Positions 32,769 to 42,241 are shown, counted from the stretch's first letter. The stretch is 64,000 bases of DNA from Mycobacterium sp. SMC-4 (GCF_025263265.1 NZ_CP079869.1:5394001-5458000); one strand, 5' to 3'. The notes: generated from the letters alone by a model not told the origin. Translations and numbers: made by a program.

Positions 32769-32778
32769 CGGCAGCGGG

Positions 32779-33375
32779 TCAGGCGTCGGGCAGCAACAAG
32801 CGCAACATCATTTCGACGTGCTCGACCATCTGCCGGTAGCCCAGCAGGCCTGCTCCGACCTGCAGCAACGCCCCGCAGACGATGGTCTCGACGGTGTTGT
32901 GAATCTCCGGCCACGCGCCCGAACCCAGCGCAGCAGCGATTCGGCGGCGGATCTCGGTCGACACCGCCTCTCGAACCGGCACGATCGCGGGGTCGTCATT
33001 GCGCATCAAAGCGATGTTGCAGGCGACGCCGAGGTGCGGGTTGTCGGCGAAAAGGTTGGCCACCACGTGCACCTGTTCGATGAGCCGGTCCACGACCGCT
33101 GCCGCGGCGTCGATCTCCAGCGGAAGCGCCTGGAGCCGGCGCAGGTAGATGCTCGCGATCAGGACGTCTTTGGTGGGGTACTGCGGCAGCAGCGTGGCCA
33201 CTGAGGTTCCGCAACGAGCAGCGACAGCCGACAGGGTGACTCCGGCGTAGGAGCCCTCGGCGAGGAGCTGGCTGGCGATATCGAGAATCGAAAGAGCCGG
33301 GTCGCGCCGCTCGCGGTGTGCCCGCCGCACGTCCAGCGACGAGACCGCGGCCATCGTGTCGTTTCTGCGCGCCAC
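32779..33375 (-). CDS. TetR-family transcriptional regulator
   Basis: Regulator of 198 aa. The N-terminal DNA-binding region is SILDIASQLLAEGSYAGVTLSAVAARCGTSVATLLPQYPTKDVL, with the rest a helical ligand domain. The recognition helix context (ATLLPQYPTK) departs from the usual Y-x-H-F/Y-x-x-K. It sits 104 bp upstream of the DCC/LLM pair on the same strand and is divergent from the His-rich membrane protein (98 bp). Its targets are unknown. No clear dyad was seen in the divergent gap. Confidence 0.85.
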   Translation of the reverse strand: MARRNDTMAAVSSLDVRRAHRERRDPALSILDIASQLLAEGSYAGVTLSAVAARCGTSVATLLPQYPTKDVLIASIYLRRLQALPLEIDAAAAVVDRLIEQVHVVANLFADNPHLGVACNIALMRNDDPAIVPVREAVSTEIRRRIAAALGSGAWPEIHNTVETIVCGALLQVGAGLLGYRQMVEHVEMMLRLLLPDA

Positions 33376-33473
33376 ATCTGCAGAGTAGCCGTGGATGACG
33401 GAGCAATCTCGGTCCGGTTGAGAACTGATGTCACCCCGATGCCTTTCGACGCTGTGCTGTCATCATCGGACGA

Positions 33474-34142
33474 ATGTCACCCAGGACAGCGGCGAGAACC
33501 GACAGCAGGCTGGCAGTTCGCCTCGCCGCGCTCGCCTCGCTCGGCGCGTCGGTCATCCATTTCGCCGTCGTACCGGCGCACTGGCACGAGTGGGCGCCGG
33601 CCGGGTTGTTCTTCGTCGTGATCGGGCTCACCCAACTGACGTGGGCCCTGTGGGTGCTGGCTCGGACCACGCCGTCGGTGTTGGCGGCCGGCATCATGCT
33701 CAATGTCGGCGCCATCGCCCTGTGGACGGTCTCCAGGACGACCGGCGCGCCATTCGGCCCGCACTCTGGGACCGCCGAAGTGGTGGCGGGTGCGGACCTC
33801 TGCGCGGTGCTGCTCCAGACCTACGTCGTGATGGGGGCCGGCTGGGTGGTCTATCGCGGACTGCGCGGCGCATCGATACCGGCGTTCGCCAATGCGATGG
33901 TGCTGGTGGGCGCCGTGGGCGTGGTCACCCTGGCTTCGACGGTGGGCGTTGCCTCGGGGCTGCGCCATGACCACCACGGGCCGACCGGGTCTCCCGGAGG
34001 CCATCACGGTCCCGGCATCGAGCACACCGACGCCCAGCACGGTCAGGTCCGGCAGCCCGCGGCCCCGGTGCCCGTCGTGGCGCCGGTCGGCACTCCCGCC
34101 CCGGCCCAGCAGTCTGCCCATGATCACGACCACGCCCACTGA
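33474..34142 (+). CDS. Membrane protein with His-rich C-terminal tail
   Basis: Protein of 222 aa with about five membrane helices (LAALASLGASVIHFAVV, GLFFVVIGLTQLTWALWVL, LAAGIMLNVGAIALWTV, GADLCAVLLQTYVVMGAGWVV, ANAMVLVGAVGVVTLAS). A soluble tail of about 60 residues is rich in His (LRHDHHGP, GGHHGPGIEHTDAQHG, QQSAHDHDHAH). No named family is recognised. The tail suggests metal binding, and convergence with the CopB-type ATPase 19 bp away suggests copper. Metal identity is inference. Confidence 0.75.
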   Translation: MSPRTAARTDSRLAVRLAALASLGASVIHFAVVPAHWHEWAPAGLFFVVIGLTQLTWALWVLARTTPSVLAAGIMLNVGAIALWTVSRTTGAPFGPHSGTAEVVAGADLCAVLLQTYVVMGAGWVVYRGLRGASIPAFANAMVLVGAVGVVTLASTVGVASGLRHDHHGPTGSPGGHHGPGIEHTDAQHGQVRQPAAPVPVVAPVGTPAPAQQSAHDHDHAH

Positions 34143-34161
34143 CGCAAGCGTGTGATCTGCG

Positions 34162-36264
34162 CTACCGGTGCACAACCGTGTGCGCGCTGGACTCGGGGCT
34201 CAGGTCCAGCCGGCGCAACAGTTGGGCGTTGAGTGCAACGACGATCGTCGACAGCGACATCAGGATGGCGCCCACCGACATCGGCAGGACGAATCCGACG
34301 GGTGCCAGCACCCCGGCTGCCAGTGGCACCGCGAGGAGGTTGTAGCCGGCGCCCCACCACAGGTTCTGTTTCATCTTGCGGTATCCGGCGCGCGACAACT
34401 CGATGACCGAGAGCACCGACCGCGGGTCGGAACTGGCCAGGATGACGCCCGCAGAGGCGATGGCGACATCGGTGCCCGCGCCGATCGCGATACCGACGTC
34501 GGCCTGCGCCAGCGCGGGTGCATCGTTGACACCGTCACCGACCATGGCGACCTTCTTGCCTTCCTGTTGCAGCGCCGCCACTTTCGACGCCTTGTCTTCG
34601 GGGCGCACGCCGGCGAACACCCGGTCGATGCCGAGTTCGTCGCCGACGGCGTGGGCGACGGCTTCGGCGTCGCCGGTGATCATGACGACCTCGATGCCGA
34701 GCTCGTGCAGCGCGTCGACGGCGTCGCGGGATTCCGGTCGGACTTCGTCGGCCAACCGCAACCCTCCGATGACCACGCCGTCGCGGACGACGTGCAGGAC
34801 GATGGCGCCGTCGTCGCGCCACCGGGCCGCAGCGTCGACCTCATGGGCACCAACGTCTTTCAGCAGACGGGGCCCGCCCACCCGGATCTCGTGCCCGTCG
34901 ACGGTCGCCGTCACCCCGACCGCGGGTGAGGACGTGAACCCGGTGGCGCGCGGTACGGAGACCCCGCGCTCGTCAGCGGCTCTGACGATCGCCCGGGCCA
35001 GCGGGTGCTCGCTGTCGGTCTCGGCCGCAGCGGCCAGCGCCAGGACTGCGTCGGAGTCGAGTTCGTCGACGGGTTCGACACCGGTGACGGTGGGTTCGCC
35101 CCTGGTCAGGGTGCCGGTCTTGTCGAACAGCACCGCATCCACGGTGCGCATACTCTCCAACGCCAGCCGGTCCTTGATCAGAACCCCACCCCGGGCGGCC
35201 CGCTCGGTGGCAATGGAGACCACCAGCGGGATGGCCAGACCCAGCGCGTGCGGGCAGGCGATGACCAGCACGGTGATGGCCCGCACAACCGACGCATCGG
35301 GGTCGCCGACGGCGGCCCACACCACGGCGGTGGCGGCCGCGGTCGCCAGGGCGAACCAGAACAGCCAGCCGGCGGCGCGGTCGGCCAGGCGCTGGGCACG
35401 CGATGACGAGTTCTGCGCCTCGGCGACCAGGCGCTGGATGCCGGCCAGCGCGGTGTCCTCGCCGGTCGCGGTGATCTCGACGCGCAGACCGGAGTCGGTG
35501 GCCACGGTTCCGGCCGTGACCGAGTCACCGACGCCGCGAGCGACCGGACGCGATTCACCGGTGACCATCGACTCGTCCATGTCGGCCCGACCGTCGACGA
35601 TCCGGCCGTCGGCGGGCACACTGCCGCCAGGTCGGACCACAACGACATCGCCGACACGAAGATCGGCGGGCGAGACGACGACGGTCTGATCGCCGTCGAC
35701 CTTCTCCGCCTCGTCGGGCAGCAGCGCGGCCAGGGAATCCAATGCTGAGGTCGTCTGGGCCAGCGAGCGCATCTCAACCCAGTGCCCGAGCAGCATGATC
35801 ACGATGAGCAGCGCCAGCTCCCACCAGAATTCAAGCTCGTGGTGCAGCACGCCCAGGCTCGCACCCCATGATGCAAGGAATGCCACCGTAATCGCCAGCC
35901 CAATCAGGAGCATCATTCCCGGTGTACGCGAACGGATTTCGCTGACTGCGCCGGTCAGGAACGGGCGGCCACCGACGACGTACATCGCGGTCCCGAGAAT
36001 GGGAGCGACCCATTGCCCGCCCGGTATGTCGAGGATCTGGTAGCCGACCAGCATGGCGAACATCGGTGAGAACGCGATGACCGGCACGGCGATGACCAGG
36101 TTGATCCAGAAGAGTTTCTGGAACTGAGCGACATGGCCCCCGTGGCCAGTCGAACCATGGCCCCCGTGGCCAATCGAACCATGGCCCCCGTGGCCAGTCG
36201 AACCATGGCCCCCGTGGCCAGTCGACGCGCCTTCCTTTGCTTGGTGACCGTGAAGATCTGCCAT
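34162..36264 (-). CDS. copB: CopB-type copper-translocating P1B ATPase
   Basis: Heavy-metal P-type ATPase, 700 aa. A His/Gly repeat head (residues about 4-43) replaces the CxxC domains of CopA. Core motifs in order are the TGES loop (MVTGESRPV), the membrane metal site CPH (VIACPHALGLAIP), the phosphorylation site DKTGTLTRGEPT, and GDGVNDAPALAQADVG. CPH instead of CPC defines the CopB-like subgroup, usually exporting copper or silver. All catalytic residues are present. It is preceded by a TACCC-N5-GGGTA palindrome at 36310-36328, suggesting CsoR/RicR-type copper control. It has its own promoter region downstream of the MFS gene on the same strand. Confidence 0.92.
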   Translation of the reverse strand: MADLHGHQAKEGASTGHGGHGSTGHGGHGSIGHGGHGSTGHGGHVAQFQKLFWINLVIAVPVIAFSPMFAMLVGYQILDIPGGQWVAPILGTAMYVVGGRPFLTGAVSEIRSRTPGMMLLIGLAITVAFLASWGASLGVLHHELEFWWELALLIVIMLLGHWVEMRSLAQTTSALDSLAALLPDEAEKVDGDQTVVVSPADLRVGDVVVVRPGGSVPADGRIVDGRADMDESMVTGESRPVARGVGDSVTAGTVATDSGLRVEITATGEDTALAGIQRLVAEAQNSSSRAQRLADRAAGWLFWFALATAAATAVVWAAVGDPDASVVRAITVLVIACPHALGLAIPLVVSIATERAARGGVLIKDRLALESMRTVDAVLFDKTGTLTRGEPTVTGVEPVDELDSDAVLALAAAAETDSEHPLARAIVRAADERGVSVPRATGFTSSPAVGVTATVDGHEIRVGGPRLLKDVGAHEVDAAARWRDDGAIVLHVVRDGVVIGGLRLADEVRPESRDAVDALHELGIEVVMITGDAEAVAHAVGDELGIDRVFAGVRPEDKASKVAALQQEGKKVAMVGDGVNDAPALAQADVGIAIGAGTDVAIASAGVILASSDPRSVLSVIELSRAGYRKMKQNLWWGAGYNLLAVPLAAGVLAPVGFVLPMSVGAILMSLSTIVVALNAQLLRRLDLSPESSAHTVVHR
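36133..36225 (-). repeat. Four 24-bp repeats encoding the HGGHGSTG head of CopB
   Basis: ATGGCCCCCGTGGCCAGTCG (plus strand) recurs at 36133, 36157, 36181 and 36205, an exact 24-bp period with one base change in the second copy. Each unit encodes eight residues (S-T/I-G-H-G-G-H-G). The copies are adjacent and coding, so unit number could vary by slippage without a frameshift. Confidence 0.92.
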
Positions 36265-36309
36265 GACGTTCCTTCGAACTCAGTGGACCGGGCTTTGCAC
36301 GTCCCGAAC

Positions 36310-36328
36310 TATACCCCTGGGGGGTATA
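36310..36328. promoter_or_regulatory. TATACCCC-TGG-GGGGTATA palindrome, CsoR/RicR-like operator
   Basis: A 19-bp near-perfect dyad containing TACCC-N5-GGGTA, the core shared by mycobacterial CsoR and RicR copper operators. It lies 46 bp upstream of the CopB start and just after the MFS stop. Copper-dependent derepression of copB is the expected outcome. No csoR or ricR gene is in the window. Confidence 0.65.
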
Positions 36329-36331
36329 TTT

Positions 36332-37579
36332 TCAAGGGCGCACTGTTTGGGCCGGGTTCAGCCGGCCCCGACGGTCGAGTCGGTACAGCGCGAAGGCGGA
36401 CAGGATCCCGACCACGCTGAGTAGGATCCACAGCAGTTCGGGGGCTCCTCGGTCACGAACCACCTGCATCAGCGCGCCGGTAGCCAGGTTGCCGCCGAGG
36501 ATGCCGATCCCGACGATGGTGTTGTAGAAGCCGTAATGGGTCCCGACCAGCCGGTTGCCCGCCAGCGCGACCACGGTGTCCATCTCGAAGGGGAATACCG
36601 CCACAGTCCCGACCGCCAAGATGGCCGTGGCGATGAGCAGCGCACCCGCCGCGGCGACACGTCCGGCCCGCGAGTCGTCGGGGAGCGCCATCAGCGGCAC
36701 AAATGCGACCGCGAGAATCAACATCCCGATGACCAGTGATCTGCCGGACCCCCACCGCTGGGCAAACCAGTGCGTGATGCGCAACTGTCCGAGAACAGCC
36801 ACCACACCGGACACCACGAAGATCATCGCCGTCACGATCGTCTCGCTGCCGGGAAAGAGCTGGCGCGCCTGCAGCGGCAGCGCGAGATACACCTGGAAGG
36901 ACAGCACGTAGGACCCGATCATCGCCGCGGCGAAGAGCAGAAATGATCTGTTGGTCGCCACCACACGCCAGTCGTCGAGAATCGATGTCTTCTGGTCTGA
37001 CGACTCGGCGGCCCGCTGCGGCAGGGCGAACAACTGCGCGACGGTCAAAGCCGCGAACACCACTGCCGCGGCGGCAGCAGTCATTCGAAAATCGACGAAC
37101 ATCAACGCCAGACCGACGAGCGGCCCGGCCAGAATGCCGCCCTGATAGAACACGTTGAACAGCGCGAAGGCCTCGACCCGCCGGGTCCCTGAGTCGGCGG
37201 CCAGATACGCACGCACCGCTGGGTTGAACAATGCGCCGGCGAAACCCGTTGCTGCCGAGGCGATCAGTAGTGCCGGGAGGGTGTCCGCGAACACTAGCAG
37301 CCCGAATCCCGCTGTCCGAAGGGCACATCCGGCGACGATGAGTGGCTTGTAACCGAGGCGGTCGGCCAGCGTGCCGCCCACGATGAACATCCCCTGCTGG
37401 GAGAAATTCCGCACCCCGAGAACAAGACCGATGGCCCAGGCAGCTAGACCGAGTGGGCCGGCCAGATAGCCGGCCAGATATGGCATCAACATATAGAAGC
37501 CAAGGTTGATGCCGAACTGGTTGATCATCAGCATGCGACTCGGCCAACCGAAGCTACCGAAGCTAGCGGTGAGGTTCAT
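36332..37579 (-). CDS. MFS transporter of the lpqS-cysK2 operon (Rv0849-like)
   Basis: Twelve-helix major facilitator of 415 aa. The loop 2-3 region reads [17 protein letters not shown]. The remainder is regular membrane helices with a central cytoplasmic loop ([16 protein letters not shown]). ATG 37579 overlaps the cysteine-synthase-like stop (ATGA), ruling out the much longer upstream reading. The order lpqS-cysK2-MFS is that of Rv0847-Rv0849 in M. tuberculosis, part of the copper-responsive RicR regulon. A Cu-linked exporter of a CysK2 product is plausible inference; its cargo is unknown. Confidence 0.87.
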   Translation of the reverse strand: MNLTASFGSFGWPSRMLMINQFGINLGFYMLMPYLAGYLAGPLGLAAWAIGLVLGVRNFSQQGMFIVGGTLADRLGYKPLIVAGCALRTAGFGLLVFADTLPALLIASAATGFAGALFNPAVRAYLAADSGTRRVEAFALFNVFYQGGILAGPLVGLALMFVDFRMTAAAAAVVFAALTVAQLFALPQRAAESSDQKTSILDDWRVVATNRSFLLFAAAMIGSYVLSFQVYLALPLQARQLFPGSETIVTAMIFVVSGVVAVLGQLRITHWFAQRWGSGRSLVIGMLILAVAFVPLMALPDDSRAGRVAAAGALLIATAILAVGTVAVFPFEMDTVVALAGNRLVGTHYGFYNTIVGIGILGGNLATGALMQVVRDRGAPELLWILLSVVGILSAFALYRLDRRGRLNPAQTVRP

Positions 37580-38694
37580 CGTGAACCAGCCTGCATCGGA
37601 TCGACGACGCGGGCGCAGCGGGTCCACCTCGTGACCGTCCTCGCCCACGGATGACCGATGGTGTCGGGTTGCACTGCAGGCGGCCCGGCGAGCAGACCGT
37701 GTGCCTGGCAGTAGTCGTCGTTGTAGACAGTATCGAAATAGCGCTGCGGTCCATCCGGGAACACCGCGGCGACGGTCGTCCCGCGCCGATGAGTCCGCGC
37801 TGCCCAACTTGCGACCAGCGCGACGGCGCCGACGCTCCACCCGCCGCTGGCGTAATGGGTGGACGCCAACGTGCGACATGCCCACACCGCTTCCGCCGCT
37901 GCCACCCAATGCACTTCGTCGAAGGCCGGGTAATCGACATTGCCCGGATAGATGCTCGAGCCGAGTCCGCGCATCAGCCGGGCACCTGGGGGCTGGCCGA
38001 AGATCGTCGAACCCACCGTGTCGACACCGATGAGGCGCAGGTCGGGGTTGGTCTCACGCAGTACCCGCGCAATACCGGCGGAGTGCCCTCCGGTGCCGAC
38101 GGAGCACACGAGAACGTCGACGGGCCCCACCTGCTCAACGAGTTCGACCGCCAGTCCGCGATATGCCTCGACGTTCTCCGGGTTGTTGTACTGATCAGGG
38201 TGCCAGGCGCGGGCATCGGCGGAGAGTATCTGCTCGACGCGTTGTCGCCGCGCCTGTTGCCAGCCACCTTCGGGATGAGGTTCGGTGACCAGTTCGACGC
38301 GCGCGCCGAACGCCGTGAGCATCCGCTGGATCAACGGTTCCATACCGGGGTCGGTGACCAGCGTGACGGGGTGGCCATAGACGGTACCCGCCAATGCAAG
38401 GCCCAATCCGAGTGTTCCACTGGTGGATTCGACGATCCGGGCTCCCGGCTGGAGATGTCCGGTGACGCGCGCTCGTTCCACCATGTGCAAGGCAGGGCGG
38501 TCCTTCATCCCTCCGGGGTTGAATCCCTCGAGTTTTGCCCAGAAGCCTCGATCAGATGCTGTGAAGGGGGCGGAGATCCGCAGGACGGGTGTATGGCCGA
38601 CCATGGTGGCCGGCCGTCGGCCGCAACTGAGCCGGCGCTGCGCGCAAGGGTTCCGGTCGTCTGCAGCAGAGATGGATAGGACGTGGTTCATCAC
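37576..38694 (-). CDS. cysK2: Cysteine synthase family PLP enzyme, CysK2-like
   Basis: PLP-dependent beta-family enzyme of 372 aa. The Schiff-base Lys is in [15 protein letters not shown], the substrate loop is [15 protein letters not shown], and the phosphate-binding glycines are [10 protein letters not shown]. In M. tuberculosis the counterpart uses O-phosphoserine and thiosulfate to make S-sulfocysteine. The assignment rests on gene order and length, with general similarity of motifs. It follows the LpqS-like gene by 99 bp and is coupled to the MFS gene. It may supply a thiol or sulfonated compound for copper defence, which is inference. Confidence 0.82.
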   Translation of the reverse strand: MMNHVLSISAADDRNPCAQRRLSCGRRPATMVGHTPVLRISAPFTASDRGFWAKLEGFNPGGMKDRPALHMVERARVTGHLQPGARIVESTSGTLGLGLALAGTVYGHPVTLVTDPGMEPLIQRMLTAFGARVELVTEPHPEGGWQQARRQRVEQILSADARAWHPDQYNNPENVEAYRGLAVELVEQVGPVDVLVCSVGTGGHSAGIARVLRETNPDLRLIGVDTVGSTIFGQPPGARLMRGLGSSIYPGNVDYPAFDEVHWVAAAEAVWACRTLASTHYASGGWSVGAVALVASWAARTHRRGTTVAAVFPDGPQRYFDTVYNDDYCQAHGLLAGPPAVQPDTIGHPWARTVTRWTRCARVVDPMQAGSR

Positions 38695-38793
38695 TGAGTG
38701 TCGCTTCTGTTGAGGCCGCGACAGGGCACGGCTACTGATGGCGGGCAGCGGTCGCCGGCTCCGACTGTGATGACGAAGCCTGATGCTGGCCGA

Positions 38794-39210
38794 TCAGCGG
38801 CGCGCGATGCAGAGCCGGCAGAGCAGATCCCGACCGGCCACCAGAACTGATATGTGGCGAGGTGGCCCGCGAATGGCGGCCAAGGCTGCCTGACGCCACA
38901 GCGCCGGAGGTGCTGCGACGACAGCAAGCAACACCAGAGCAATGAGCGCGAAAGCGGATCGCGGGACGACCGCCTCGGCGAAAGCCTCGGTCCCACGGTG
39001 GTGATCGCCGCGGGAGACGTGCGCGTGGTCGACCAGCAATGCCGCTGGGAGTCCCACCGAGTTCGTGGCGAGAGCGTGGTGGCTGTGCGCGGCCGCAGGA
39101 GAGGCGGTGGCCAGAGCCCATTCGGCGCTGACCACGAGGGTGCAGAAGGCGATGAGCGCCGCGACGATAACGCACCGGCGTTCTGGAGAACTCGCACTGA
39201 ACCCATTCAC
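38794..39210 (-). CDS. lpqS: LpqS-like exported protein
   Basis: Protein of 138 aa. N-terminal hydrophobic signal (CVIVAALIAFCTLVVSAEWALA), His-containing middle (AHSHHALATN, VDHAHVSRGDHHRG), second hydrophobic stretch (SAFALIALVLLAVVAAPPALW), and the C-terminus GRDLLCRLCIARR, which resembles the end of M. tuberculosis LpqS. No standard lipobox is evident at the signal end. It is first gene of the lpqS-cysK2-MFS unit. LpqS is induced by copper in mycobacteria (established); here I could not find a TACCC-N5-GGGTA site in the region upstream. The assignment is moderate. Confidence 0.7.
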   Translation of the reverse strand: MNGFSASSPERRCVIVAALIAFCTLVVSAEWALATASPAAAHSHHALATNSVGLPAALLVDHAHVSRGDHHRGTEAFAEAVVPRSAFALIALVLLAVVAAPPALWRQAALAAIRGPPRHISVLVAGRDLLCRLCIARR

Positions 39211-39577
39211 GATGTTGCCGACTGTAGCAGCGGCTCACATACCGGCGATATGAAGCAAGTATTGCCGCTGAGTTGTGACCGGCCCGCAACCTTTCGCAGA
39301 TCACCATCGCGGATCTCATGTTCTCTTCTGAAGTCGCTGCGTAGAAACGCATCTCACCAGAGGACGGAAACGCAAACACGGGCCGTTCGCCCGCGGACCT
39401 GCGCACCTCGGCGCCGTCGGGAGCTCTCCTCAGTAGCGATCCGCTAGGTCGAACTCTACGCAGGTGAGTTTGCTGTCGTCTTCTATACCGAATCTTTAGA
39501 AAACCAGTAGAACCGCTCAATCAACGTTGTGAAGGCTCAACGTGGTTGACAGACTCCGACAAGCGAAGGGCTGTTCA
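39211..39577. other. Divergent intergenic region between lpqS-like and DUF305 genes
   Basis: This 367-bp gap must hold the promoters of both copper-linked units. The only symmetry I noticed is a 7-bp inverted pair CAGCGGC/GCCGCTG close to the lpqS start. I saw no RicR/CsoR-like palindrome, no tRNA and no convincing small ORF. Confidence 0.4.
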
Positions 39578-40246
39578 ATGAACAGGATCAGACTGGTGTT
39601 GGCAGGCTCGGCCGCGGCAGTGATGGCCGTCGCCCTCACCTCCTGCGGTAATGCCGCGGACACCGAGGCGACTTCTCCCACCCCGACTCCGACTGTCATG
39701 CAGACTCCGGACGAGGCTTCTGCTGCGGCCCACAATCAGGCGGACGTGATGTTCGCCCGCCATATGATTCCGCACCATGAGCAGGCAATCGAGATGAGCG
39801 ACCTGATCATCGAGAAGCCGGGCATCGATCCGCGGGTCATCGAGCTGGCCAACGAGATCAAGGTTGCGCAGAACCCGGAGATCGAGCAGATGCAGAGCTG
39901 GCTTGACCAGTGGGGTATGCCCGGTGATCACAGAATGCCCGGGGACATGCCGCATCACGGCGATATGAACCACGAGCCGATGACGCCCGGTATGCCGGGG
40001 ATGGATGGCATGGCCGGGATGATGTCGCCGGCCGACATGCAGGCGCTGGCGGACTCGCAGGGCGTCGATGCCAGCCGACTGTTCCTCGACCAGATGATTG
40101 AGCACCATGAGGGGGCCATCACGATGGCACAGGATGAAATCGCCAACGGTCAATTCCCGGAAGCCGTTGAACTGGCCCACTCGATCATCACCAGCCAGCA
40201 GCAGGAAATCGAGACGATGAACCAGCTACTCAACTCGCTGTCGTAG
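39578..40246 (+). CDS. DUF305 lipoprotein, Met/His-rich, probable copper binder
   Basis: Lipoprotein of 222 aa. The signal ends in VALTSC (lipobox Cys). Two DUF305 ferritin-like helical pairs are seen: ARHMIPHHEQAIEMSDLII and DQMIEHHEGAITMAQDEI. Between them lies a Met/His-rich stretch (MPGDMPHHGDMNHEPM, MPGMDGMAGMM) typical of copper-handling proteins. ATG 39578 gives a proper signal peptide, and the upstream GTG at 39542 adds a non-signal extension. Its 3' end overlaps the convergent sensor kinase by 17 bp. Copper binding is inferred from composition and neighbours. Confidence 0.88.
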   Translation: MNRIRLVLAGSAAAVMAVALTSCGNAADTEATSPTPTPTVMQTPDEASAAAHNQADVMFARHMIPHHEQAIEMSDLIIEKPGIDPRVIELANEIKVAQNPEIEQMQSWLDQWGMPGDHRMPGDMPHHGDMNHEPMTPGMPGMDGMAGMMSPADMQALADSQGVDASRLFLDQMIEHHEGAITMAQDEIANGQFPEAVELAHSIITSQQQEIETMNQLLNSLS

Positions 40247-41402
40247 CCGATACGTCGCCGGCCGGCCCCATCGTCAGATCGCCGCCAGGGCGGTGCGGAC
40301 TCGGGGTTCTCGGTACCGCCACGCTGAATGTCGTGCCCGCGTCGAGCCCTCCACTGCGCACGCTGATACGTCCGCCGTGAGCCTCGACCAACGCCTTGGC
40401 GATGGCCAGACCGATCCCCGCCCCGCCTCGTGATCGTTGTCGAGCGGCGTCGGCGCGATAAAAGCGTTCGAACAGATGGGGAAGGTGCACAGCGGCCACG
40501 CCCTCACCATCATCAGCGACGGTGAAGAGCACGTAGTCACCGGAAGCTGCGGCGCTGACGGTGACGTGCCCGCCGGCGGAGGTATGCCGGAGGGCGTTGT
40601 CGAGCAGATTGCCCAACACTTGAGCCAAGCGTTGCCAGTCACCCCACAAACGCGGCGCACCAACGATGTTCTTCGCCAGAGCTACGCCTTTTGCCGCATA
40701 ACGGTCAACGACGGTAGCGATGACAGCCTCCACGAGCCGACCGCCGTCCAGCCATTCCGGAGTGATAGTGGCGTGCGCTTCCTCGGCTTGCGCAAGTGCG
40801 GCGGCGTCCGCCGAGAGCCGGACCAGCCGACCGGCCTGCTCCCGCAACATTGCGATCGTCTGAGGATCCAGCGTTGTGACGCTGTCCTCCACCGCCTCGA
40901 GATAGGCCTGCAGGACTGCGACCGGAGTGCGGATCTCATGGGCGAGGTCGCCGAACATGCGGCGCCGGGTCGATTCGACGGTCTGCAGACGCTGCGCCAT
41001 CTGGTTGAACGCATGCGCCAACTCATCGAATTCGTCACCCAGGTGCGGTGGGGCTACCCGGGCGTCATAGTGGCCTTCAGCCACCGCCGAGGCCGCCCGG
41101 GACACCTCCGCCACCGAGGTTCGCACCCGCCTGGTCAGATACAGGGTCATCACCAGCGCCGTCAGCGCGGCCACCGTGATTGCCACGACGATCGCAATGG
41201 CCGTGGCGTGGCGATAGGCCTCCTCAGCGTGGACCTGCTCGTAAGAGTTGTGGGGGACGCCGGCCTGATGGAGGTGGTCGCGGAACAAAGGCGGCCCGAC
41301 CACCATCGCCACCACCCAGGTGGTGAGCCCCCCGGCGAGTAGCACCGCTCCTTGAGCGAGTACCAGACGGCGCGCAAGCCCCCAGCCCCTCGACGCTGTC
41401 AC
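40230..41402 (-). CDS. Sensor histidine kinase
   Basis: Membrane kinase of 390 aa. Two transmembrane helices (LVLAQGAVLLAGGLTTWVV and a second near AIAIVVAITVAALTALVM) flank a short extracytoplasmic loop with several His (FRDHLHQAGVPHNSYEQVHAEEAYRH would cover it, starting at RDHLHQ). A HAMP segment follows, then the H-box FGDLAHEIRTPVAVL, N-box LGNLLDNALRHT, and G-boxes VADDGEGV and GGAGIGLAIAKALVEAHGG. GTG 41402 overlaps the regulator stop (GTGA). The His-rich loop and the DUF305 and copper neighbours suggest metal sensing. This is inference. Confidence 0.9.
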   Translation of the reverse strand: MTASRGWGLARRLVLAQGAVLLAGGLTTWVVAMVVGPPLFRDHLHQAGVPHNSYEQVHAEEAYRHATAIAIVVAITVAALTALVMTLYLTRRVRTSVAEVSRAASAVAEGHYDARVAPPHLGDEFDELAHAFNQMAQRLQTVESTRRRMFGDLAHEIRTPVAVLQAYLEAVEDSVTTLDPQTIAMLREQAGRLVRLSADAAALAQAEEAHATITPEWLDGGRLVEAVIATVVDRYAAKGVALAKNIVGAPRLWGDWQRLAQVLGNLLDNALRHTSAGGHVTVSAAASGDYVLFTVADDGEGVAAVHLPHLFERFYRADAARQRSRGGAGIGLAIAKALVEAHGGRISVRSGGLDAGTTFSVAVPRTPSPHRPGGDLTMGPAGDVSATTAS

Positions 41403-42145
41403 CGACCGGTTCCCATCCGATAGCCCACCCCACGCACGGTGACGACATACCTCGAAGCGGCCGGATCGTCGCCGAGTTTGCGCCGCACATGCCCGATGTG
41501 CACATCGACGAGGTGATCGTTGCCCACCCACGGGTCCCCCCATACCGCATTGATGAGTTGCCGCCGGGTCCACACCACCGCGGGACGGGACGACAGAGCA
41601 GCGAGGATGTCGAACTCCGTCCGCGTCAACATGACCGGTTCACCTCCGAGGTCCACCTGCCGCCCGGCGACATCGATCATCAGTGCACCGAATACTCGCG
41701 GCGGCGGAAGCGGCGCGGCCACCGGCATCGGTGTGGCCACCGATCGCGGGCGGCGCAGCATCGCACGGATCCGAGCCACCAGCTCACGTGGGCTGAACGG
41801 TTTGGTGACGTAATCATCAGCTCCGACCGACAAGCCGACCACCGTGTCCACCTCGTTGTCACGCGCGGTCAACATCACGACGTAGGCGTCGGAGAAAGTT
41901 CGCAGCTGACGGCACACCTCGACACCGTCGATACCCGGCAGCCCCAGGTCGAGAACCACCACATCGGGGTCCACCTCGCGGGCCACCGTCAAAGCCTCGA
42001 TCCCGGTGTGGCACACCGTGACGTCAAAATGTTCGTTGTCCAGATAGCTCTTGACAACCGCCGCCAGCGGGACCTCGTCTTCGACGACAAGCGCGCGAAA
42101 GCCTCTCAGTACGGAATCTTCCGGGGAAACGCATACTGCGTCCAT
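41399..42145 (-). CDS. OmpR/PhoB-type response regulator
   Basis: Two-component regulator of about 248 aa. Receiver domain: acidic pair in ALVVEDEVPLA, phospho-acceptor Asp in VVVLDLGLPG, Lys in YVTKPFSPREL. The C-terminal winged helix (TRTEFDILAALSSRPAVVWTR then HIGHVRRKLG and VRGVGYRMG) is complete. ATG 42145 starts MDAVCVSPEDS; an in-frame ATG at 42175 is also possible. It is coupled to the kinase (GTGA overlap). It is divergent from the TetR gene at 42295, so its upstream DNA contains the twin TetR-type palindromes and it may be repressed by that protein. Confidence 0.9.
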   Translation of the reverse strand: MDAVCVSPEDSVLRGFRALVVEDEVPLAAVVKSYLDNEHFDVTVCHTGIEALTVAREVDPDVVVLDLGLPGIDGVEVCRQLRTFSDAYVVMLTARDNEVDTVVGLSVGADDYVTKPFSPRELVARIRAMLRRPRSVATPMPVAAPLPPPRVFGALMIDVAGRQVDLGGEPVMLTRTEFDILAALSSRPAVVWTRRQLINAVWGDPWVGNDHLVDVHIGHVRRKLGDDPAASRYVVTVRGVGYRMGTGR

Positions 42146-42241
42146 CACATCATCGTGCCGCCGAAGCGCACACATATCGACTGTTGAGAAAACCTTCACC
42201 AAACCAACACCACCGCCCCGGACACCCCGCCTTGACACGTC

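Noticed and set aside
36133..36225. Short regularly spaced repeats resembling a CRISPR array
   Set aside because: The units are directly adjacent without spacers and encode the in-frame His/Gly head of CopB.
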